Translations under genes and position numbers: made by a program | The notes under the pieces: generated by a model | Told to the model about the DNA's origin: nothing | Databases searched by the model: none | What the model saw: the letters and a program-made list of their open reading frames with translations, nothing else | In this document: positions 54,201 through 63,200 of the stretch, in pieces | How positions within the stretch are numbered: position 1 is the first letter of the stretch | How the letters are laid out: each line of letters opens with the position of its first letter | NCBI RefSeq assembly: GCF_024362695.1 | Contig: NC_065433.1 | Location: 3,503,613-3,567,612 of the forward strand | From: Pectinophora gossypiella | Lineage: Eukaryota > Arthropoda > Insecta > Lepidoptera > Gelechiidae | Reading direction: 5' to 3' | Length of the DNA: 64,000 nt

Positions 54201-57200
54201 TTTTTTTTTATTATGTGTTTGATTGTAAGTTATGTGTTACTCCGTGTTTTATATTATATATTTGTTATTTATTTTATATTTGTTACTGTGGTGTCCCTTT
54301 ATAATAAACGTTTCTTTCTTTCTTTCTTTCTATTATATGATTTGTTATTTACTTATAGTCACGTATATATAATATCCAACAATATTGTTCAGCGCGCAGC
54401 ACGTGCTCACAATCGGCCCTCAAATGCCTTGATGTATTTCAAGGTGTACAATTTTCGGTACAACCACGCGCGTGTAGAGGACGACGCTACATAAAAAACG
54501 GCTTGTCTACCTTTTGTTATTTATAGACTTTTTGCTACATTAACAGGAGATAAATAAGCATCAAAGGGACCAGCAAAAGTTGCCAAAATTAGCTATTATA
54601 TTTTAATAACCAGACCTTGTTCATGAATAATAACCATATAGATTGTCGACCTTATCCGTTCTGTGATTATAATCCATTAAATGTGCAATAGTCGTATTTT
54701 TGAAATTAAAAAGAAACGTGCGTTAAATATTTTTAATATTTAAAAGAAATATAAACATACATATAGTATTTTTTAAATATATATCGTTAAATCTTGACCT
54801 TGGTAATCCTACCAGAGTTGTGTGGAAAATATCAACCAATAGTCTGGGAAGGCTTTCTCCATAAAAATAACAGTTAATAAGTACATCGAGGTAATCGGAA
54901 GGAGGTAATCTCCTGCGGACGCACCAACTACCTCTCAAAAGTGACAATATTAGGGTTGTCAGCTAATTTTATAAGACTGATACACCGTCTCACCTTTCAG
55001 TAGCCAGACTATAATAGCGTATACACATCCCAAGATATCAGATGACGGCAATGTTTACTTGACTGCGGCGGCGGAAGTGCTGAGATATTATAATAATTAA
55101 CTATGATTCAATCTGTTCAGAAGTGATTTCCTTCCGCTTCATTAACAAACTGACTAATTATAAATCGTGAAGATGATCCCTTTGTAACAAAGTTTGTCAG
55201 GATCGATTCCATTCTGACTGACGTGAAATCCCAAGCATTTTACAGCTATGACAAAACGAGAATACCGTCGGCCTTTTTCTTTTGTTTCAAAAGTCGTGCT
55301 TTTTCTTTCCTAAAGTAATTTAGGGAATCCATTTGGCCGTCTCTACAAGCAGTGTCGAGACAAATAATTGGAGGGTACTCAACAGCCGGTTTAATTACTG
55401 TCTTTGGGGCGTAAAGAACGGGACTGAATAAAGGATACGCGAGTGTCATCGATGTAGCCCGCGGCGGGCGCGCGCCCCGCCTTAGCCGCGCCGTGCCGCA
55501 CCGCGCCGTCTGAACGCTCCGACGGTCACACACGTCGAATCAAAATCAGACTTTTATTTCACCTCTATTTATTTTTACTCTTCATTCCACTCGACCATTA
55601 TGATTGTAAAACCCTTTTCGCTTCATCGTTTTCATTGCACCCGCAATTTTTCTCTTTGTGCAAAATATAAATTGAAAATCTGTCATTTCAGTTATTACTT
55701 GCACATGCAGACGTCCGGTCGAATGAAATATCAAAGTACTTTGAGAAATATGAAGGGGCGGCGCTTATTGCAAACATAATTACAATTTTCAAAGTGTGGG
55801 AAGTTGGAGGGAAAATGTTAAAAGGACAGACCGGGCATTCACTGCTTTCATATTACATATTTTTGAACAAACAGTTTCAATATATTGACAAGTAGTTGTA
55901 GATAATTAATGAGACGTATATTGATAGCGATGAATTGAAAGGAATGTGGGTGGGGTTCATTAAAATGTAGCGAACATCAAATGAAGTTGTTGCTCGTGTG
56001 CGCGACAGATATTGGGAATTTGTCAAATTCAAATTGACATTCTGCATTGGTTTGCTGTTACTATTTATAAGAATATACAATTAGGGACTTTCGAGGCCAC
56101 TTTCCCCAACTATATTATAGATGGCGCTGTCCAGACTTAACGTGATAGTTACCTATTTTCTCAATTCTCGGGTACATCATTATTCAAAAATATAATGTAA
56201 TGGCAGAAGCTAAAAAAAATTGTTTCTTGATATTCGGTTCAGATTATGTATAGAATTATGTTGCTACCCGTATTGCTTCTGTTTATTCTCTCTCTATTTA
56301 AGAGCAGCGCTCTTGTCGGTGGAGTAACCGCCATTCCTCTCTTCTTCCCGCCAAAACCTTCACCTCCCGATACGACACGACCTGCACCTTCTCTTTTATT
56401 TGTTTCATAAATGTTATCCTAGGTCTACCCCTTCCTCTCTTCCCTTCAATTTTTCCTTCTATAATGTTTGTTATAAATGAATCGTGTCGTATCAGGTGTG
56501 TGGGTGGTGGGGTGGTATTCATCATCTATACCCAATAACAAAAGTAAAAGATGCTTATGCCTGTTATTCATTAATTTCGAAGGTTAAACGAAGGCAACAC
56601 TGAACAGCGCCATCTATATTTTTTTGGACACGTAGCAGGCTACGTGTCAAATACCTCAGAGCACGTTTCCAATCGTGTAGTGCGGTTGTTGCTGAATATA
56701 AAAGATTTTATCGTACCGTCTCACAGGGCGATCGTAGTTATTTAACAAGGTATTTCGTAGCGTGTTATTTGCTTATGGTGTTTGATTTCAGCCACCCGAG
56801 CGGCTAATAGCTGTCCAATTACATTCCCCGATCGCTTTCGTGGTAATCAGTAATCTGCAGTGCACTGTTTTCAACCTAATTGCCACAATTATACACAAAG
56901 CCCTTCAATAATACAATTAGTCAGTCATCATCATCAGCCCATTAACGTCCCCACTGCTGGGGCACGGGCCTTCCCTATGAATGGATAGGGAGATCGGGCC
57001 TTAAACCATCACGCGGGCCCAGTGCGGATTGATGGTTATTAACGACTGCTAATGCAGCCGGGACCAACGGCTTGACGTGCCTTCCGAAGCACGGAGGAGC
57101 TCGAGATGAAAACTTTTTTTTTGTGGTCACCCATCCTATGACCGGCCTTTGCGAAAGTTGCTTAACTTCAACAAACGCAGACCGAGCGCGTTCACCGCTG

Positions 57201-60200
57201 CGCCACCGAGCTCCTCACAATTAGTCAGTACATGGGTATTATACTTTTCCTGGATGATGCCATTACGTGTTAAGGAGATCGGTATGCCACAACCGTATGA
57301 AAACTATTAGTATTCGCATAATGAATGCCATAGTATTGACTCAAACTACAAGAAACCCATTAAGTGTTTTATTTAATTTCGCCTAATCGGTGGTCATTAA
57401 TGAAAAAATGATTTCTCAAAACTATTTGACACCTGTCGCAATTTGTTGCTAGAAATGACAAATTGATCTGTAATTAATAATGAAATCAACAGGTGTCTTG
57501 GCGCTGCATTGGTAATTGATATTTTCATGATTAGGATGTTGTGTGACTAACGGTTGCTTGTCGTGACGTAGGCGTCCAGGGATACAAGAGTATTGCACTG
57601 ACGGAAGCACTTAACGGGCCCGGAATTTCATTGAAACTTCACTTAATAACTATGGTCTGGCCCTACGAAGCCACTAACACTAGTGCTTCTGCAATCCTAT
57701 GCTAGATAGGGACCTCTTTGAAAATAACATCATCATCATCAGCCCATTAACGTCCCCACTGCTGGGGCACGGACCTTCCCTATGGATGGATAGTGAGATC
57801 GGGCCTTAAACCATCACGCGGGCCCAGTGCGGATTGATGGTTGTTAACGACTGCTAATGCAGCCGGGACCAACGGCTTAACGTGCCTTCCAAAGCACTTT
57901 TTTTTGTGGTCACCCATCCTATGACCGGCCTTTGCGAAAGTTGCTTAACTTCAACAATCGCAGACCGAGCGCGTTTACCGCTGCGCCACCGACTACCCCT
58001 TTTTTTAAATAACTGCTTTCTTTAAGAATTATCAAGTGGCCTAGAACTTTATCGCGTAGCGCGATAGAGAATTCAATAAAAACCTTAAGGCGCCTTTGGC
58101 AAAATGAAAGATCGAGTCCTTTCTAACATGGTGGATTCTACGGCCACTATACGGATTATCATATCCACCTTAGGGGTTCGTACCCGAAATGGCTGAAAAT
58201 TGTATTCTTATTACTTGTGGGTCTGCCCACCGGGTGTGATTAACTTATTTATGCAGGTTCCGTGGCAATATTGGTGTCTATATAGTTCGCGCGGAATATG
58301 TAATCTAAAGTGAGTAGGTATAGAGTTTTTTTATAAACAAACAGTGCTTTTCAGCGTTTTGTTCATCAACACAAAACAATAAAGTATTTGGTTCTGAATT
58401 CAAATTCTGACACAGAATAAATCTAATAATTGATGAAAATGGTTTAACATTCGTTTGGATTTGGAAATACGCTGTGAGTGCAATGAAAATTAAAAAATAG
58501 CCACTTTGCATACGTATATTTAGGTATACTAATACAGTTATTCTCCATAGTTCCCAACTACGTCCCCGCTTCTTCTATCGTGTGGATTGTGAGGTGGATT
58601 ACCAACCCCATCAACACTCGTGACAGGGTTATTATTGAGCCGCCATAGGCCCATAGACATGACTCATGTAACGACTACGTACTTACATCAGTAAGTAGTA
58701 ACCGGGACCAAAAGCTTAACGTGCCTTCCGAATCACGGATCATCTTACTTTTGGACAATCAGGTGATCAGCCTTTAATGTCCTAATTAAACTAGGGATCA
58801 CAAAGTGATTTTTGTGATGTCTCCACCGGGATGCGAACCCGGAACCTCCGGATCGTGAGCACAGCGCTCAACCACTGGGCCACGGAGGCCATTACGGTAC
58901 GTCCCCGCTAAATCCATTATATCTGAGCATTCATCAATTAAAGGGTGCAACAAAGCCTGCGACGGACCTTATTCGCTGGCGACAGGAACTTGCGGCTTAG
59001 TGAACTCATTAAAACTAACATATCCTGCTTCTCACTTACATATCTACCAAACTGCCGAGAACGTGACAACGTATTATCAATAAAACGTCAAAGTTCAAAC
59101 TTACTGTGATGCAGTATCATGGTATAAAATCAGGCTTTGGTTAGGACATTACAGGCTGATCACCTGATTGTCCGAGAGTAAGACGATCCGTGCTTCAGAA
59201 GGCACGTTAAGCCGTTGGTCCCGGTTACTACTTACTGATGGAAGTATGTAGTCGTTACATGAGCCATGTCAGGGGCCTTTGGCGGCTCAATAGTAACCCG
59301 GACACCAGTATTGATGAGGTTGGTAATCCACCTCACAACCCACACGATAGAAGAGAAGATCAGGCTTTTTCATAGGGCATAGACCACAGATCACTACTTT
59401 CCACCCTGGCACATCACTTTCAGTTCCACTTTCATCAATATTCGCCCCATAAATCTGTTTCGTTATCTTTTTCATTCTCTCTACACGTCCAAACCATCGA
59501 AGCAGACTTTTTAAATTCTCGACACTGCATCTTCTTTCATACACTATTACATCGAAGACAAAGAGGCTGAAAGAACAAGCGTCCATATTTTGCTTGTAAC
59601 TTATTAGGCGAGGCGCTGTTAACTTGCTGGTATATTGTCGTCGGATCCATAGTTATCAGGCCCTATTGTTTGTGTTAAATCAGAGCCAATTGCTTATATT
59701 GTTAGAAGCCAGTCAACATACTGCGTATACACTTATATTGCAATCGGTAGAAAATGGATCAAGCAGAGGGCCAAGTGACTCGCGTTAGTCTTACCGTGTG
59801 TACGTAAGTACAATATCGTTTATTTTATTAGCGGTAAAGAAAGAACATATTGTCCAGACTAAACCTTCAGTTCAGACAGAATACGCGTGGATGACCATGT
59901 AATATGTTTTGTATGTAAGTGCACATCGTACTATACTTTAGCATGTTCTGAAGATAAATCACAAAGTGGAATATTGCAATCAATCACGGACGCTGCGAGT
60001 CTCTGAAATCCCATACCACTCAAGCAGAGCTGTTTGCCGTTCCATTTAATTTCTCAATCCCTGCCTCGCTTTTCCAGCACACACTCTGTCCACACAAAAC
60101 ACTCCCAGTTTTCACACTTCAAGGCTTTACCGATAAACATGTCTTCTTACATCTTCCCTTACACTATCGCGGAAATATCAAGTTCTTAACAACTTGTAAT

Positions 60201-63200
60201 CTCTATTTTCTTCCTTAGTTGGTGAAATGCTCATGCATCTAGTTAGATCCGTGGTTAGAGGGTATGTGCGACTCTCAGATAATCTAATCTCTCCTTTTCT
60301 GATTTTTTTTTATACTTTACGTTTCTCTACATCGAAGAAAATTTGTATTTATTATCCATACGTATATACTCGGCCTGTATCCAGTCACTGCTAGGTATAG
60401 GTCTAAGAAAATTAACTCTTAGTTTAATATATTTTAATAAATGCAATAAACACCTAAGATAAGCTTGCCTGTACTATCTGTTTTCTTTGTATGTTTCTTG
60501 TGTCTGTTTCATTGTGTACAAATAAATAAATAAATAAATAAACACACAAAAAGAGTAGTCGGTCGTCGCGCTATTATACGCGCATTCTCCAGAAGGAGAG
60601 TAATGATGTCACCGAAATTCTGACTTTACAACTAATGAACAAAGTTACTGCACCAAGTATTTCAAATATCTCAATATGTGATGAATTAACAGCGCCGACT
60701 TAATAAATGGTGAGTGCATCCTGCAGAAGCCGCCGGCGCGCGTCGTACAAGTTTCCTTATTATCCTCATATTTAAAGCAAGGTGAACTGAAGAGCATCGT
60801 AACTTCCCGAAAACCCGAGAACGTATCTCGGCACTATATCAGAATTATGCGTGCCATACTCGAATACCCCCGGGCGTCAAAACGACATATTAATCGACCG
60901 CATAATATAGCATCCATTATCGGGTGTATTGTATTATCAATTGAGTTGTACTAGAGCTATCAACGTGTCTGGTTTATAATAAAATATATCGATGTTTATT
61001 ATCTTGAAGACATCAGGTTTGAAGATAAAATGTTGTGTCTGGTTCGGGCTGAGTTAGGTAGCGGCCAGGCCCCGGGGCTCGATCGGCGAGGGGTCCAGCA
61101 TACTAATCTGTGCCCCGGGCTGGGAGCCAGGCGGTGGGCGGCTCACCTGGCGCCGGGGCTGACGCCGCCCTACCCGGCCCGCGCCCGCCACACTTGCCCA
61201 TTAACGGGTTGTTACATTGCAACCCATTACACTCAACTTTATTTATACTGGATCATAATTTGTTCATCCACCACTTACATTTCGAACCTCTGTTGATATG
61301 TCTTTTGTTCATGCGAAAAAAACAATACAGAACGTTGTTCTGATTTCAAATTCTGCTACATGTTAAATGTAATAATTGATGAACATGGAATTAGCATTCG
61401 TTTGTAGTAGAAGAAGTAGAAGCACCGTAGTTGTGGGTGACACTCGATTACTCTCTAGTAATTAGTGTAATTTACTCCCCAACATACTTGTGTCTATACA
61501 ACCCAATCCCGATTTCGAGGAATCATCCTTAAGAGGAATATAAAATGATATTTATGTTCTGACATTTTGACACGGGTTGAGAAGATACGAGTACGTAACG
61601 CGTAACATATTGTGTGGTAATGTAGTAGGGCCTAATGTGTGAGCATATCGACCGCCTGCAAATGTCTGTTCTGGTAATGTAAACATTTTTGTTATTGACT
61701 TATCGATTATATTAACCAATGAGGATAAAAACTAGAAGCTCAAATGTAGGCGGCAGCACTGTTGAGTGTTCCTACATTTTGACAGTTCTCCATACTGTCC
61801 AGCTAAAATTCGTGATAAATTGGTATAAAATGTGGCGCAACGTGGAGTGTATCCCGTCTGAAGGATGAGTTACGAATAAGAAAAGCCATCGGGTTGGAAA
61901 AAAGGCAGTTTTGATAGCAAATAAGTTTTTCCAAGTTTTCTTTTTTCCGTTCTTTAGGGAATAAATAAAACACTATGTTTTTGCAGATAAACGCTGCGCA
62001 AAGAGTTATAGTGTAAAAATATAATCAAAACAATAATAATATGTTTGTTAACTCAAATAGTATGGGGAACTGTCAAAATTTTAGAACACTCAACAGTAGC
62101 GACCCTGTGATTATTCATATGACAAGAAACGTAATAAGTATATTAATTCCATATCATGACGTGGTTCCTACGCCACTGACCGTTGTAAAAAAAGTAAGCT
62201 CACGACTATATTTCTAATTGGGGCTGTCAGAGCATCGCATGTTAACCTAAGTATCCGCCTTTCACCGAGCTGTTAAATAAACGGTACCGGACCGGGTATC
62301 AAACCGGCAACCGCGTGAGGCAAACCGGTGAACTAGGACCATAGAGGCTACCACTGTTGTAATTTCCGCAATATCCGCGCGATGTCATCGTCTGGCAAGG
62401 ATGGCTTGCAAGTAATTGTTTCCCCTCTTTGTGTGGATGACGCGTGTCTACAACACACGTTCTCAAGATATAACACAGCCGTTGATTACAATAATTTAGA
62501 TTTAATACGTAAACAGCCTATATACGTCTCACTGCTAGGCACACGCCTCATCTCGATCAACCGGAGGGGGTACGGTGCATATTCCACCACTCTGCTCCTG
62601 ATTGGTGGAGGTATTTTTACCGCTACCGGGACCAACAGCTTAACGTGCCCTCCGAAGCACGGAATCATCTTATTTTTTCAGACAATCAGGTGATTCCAGC
62701 CTGTAAAGTCCTTACCAAACAAAGGACAGTCTCACAAAATGATTTAGTTTTAAAATTAATTTAATTGTTTTTTGAATCCCAACAAATTGTTTGAAACATC
62801 AATTACTGTACTTAGATCAATGTTTTATCTGCGAATTAATCAAGAACAAGTTTAAACAATATGTGAACAAACATATATTGTATCACCCATGCCCTGTGCT
62901 GTTGACTGAGAGTCAATTAAAGAAAAAAAAATACAAGCGTTTCACTTTGAAAATTTTCATTCCCCTTTCATGGATTCACTTGCACAAAATGCGACCTTGG
63001 CGTACGTTCACCCGTGGCATTTATTTTTTGAATGTATCAAAGCAGTCGCGACGACAGAAATGATGTGGCACGTCGAGTACCGGTATATTTCAATTGTCAA
63101 CAGTAACGACAGCGTAACAGTTGCGAAACCGTCGGTGTTACGTAGTCGGTGTTGAGTCGGTTTGACATTGTCGGGCGGTGCGGCGTCGGCGGGTGCGAGC

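Noticed and set aside
56926..57216. 5S rRNA gene candidate
   Set aside because: Only two phrases of the internal promoter region are present; the rest of 5S is missing and the segment is part of a SINE.
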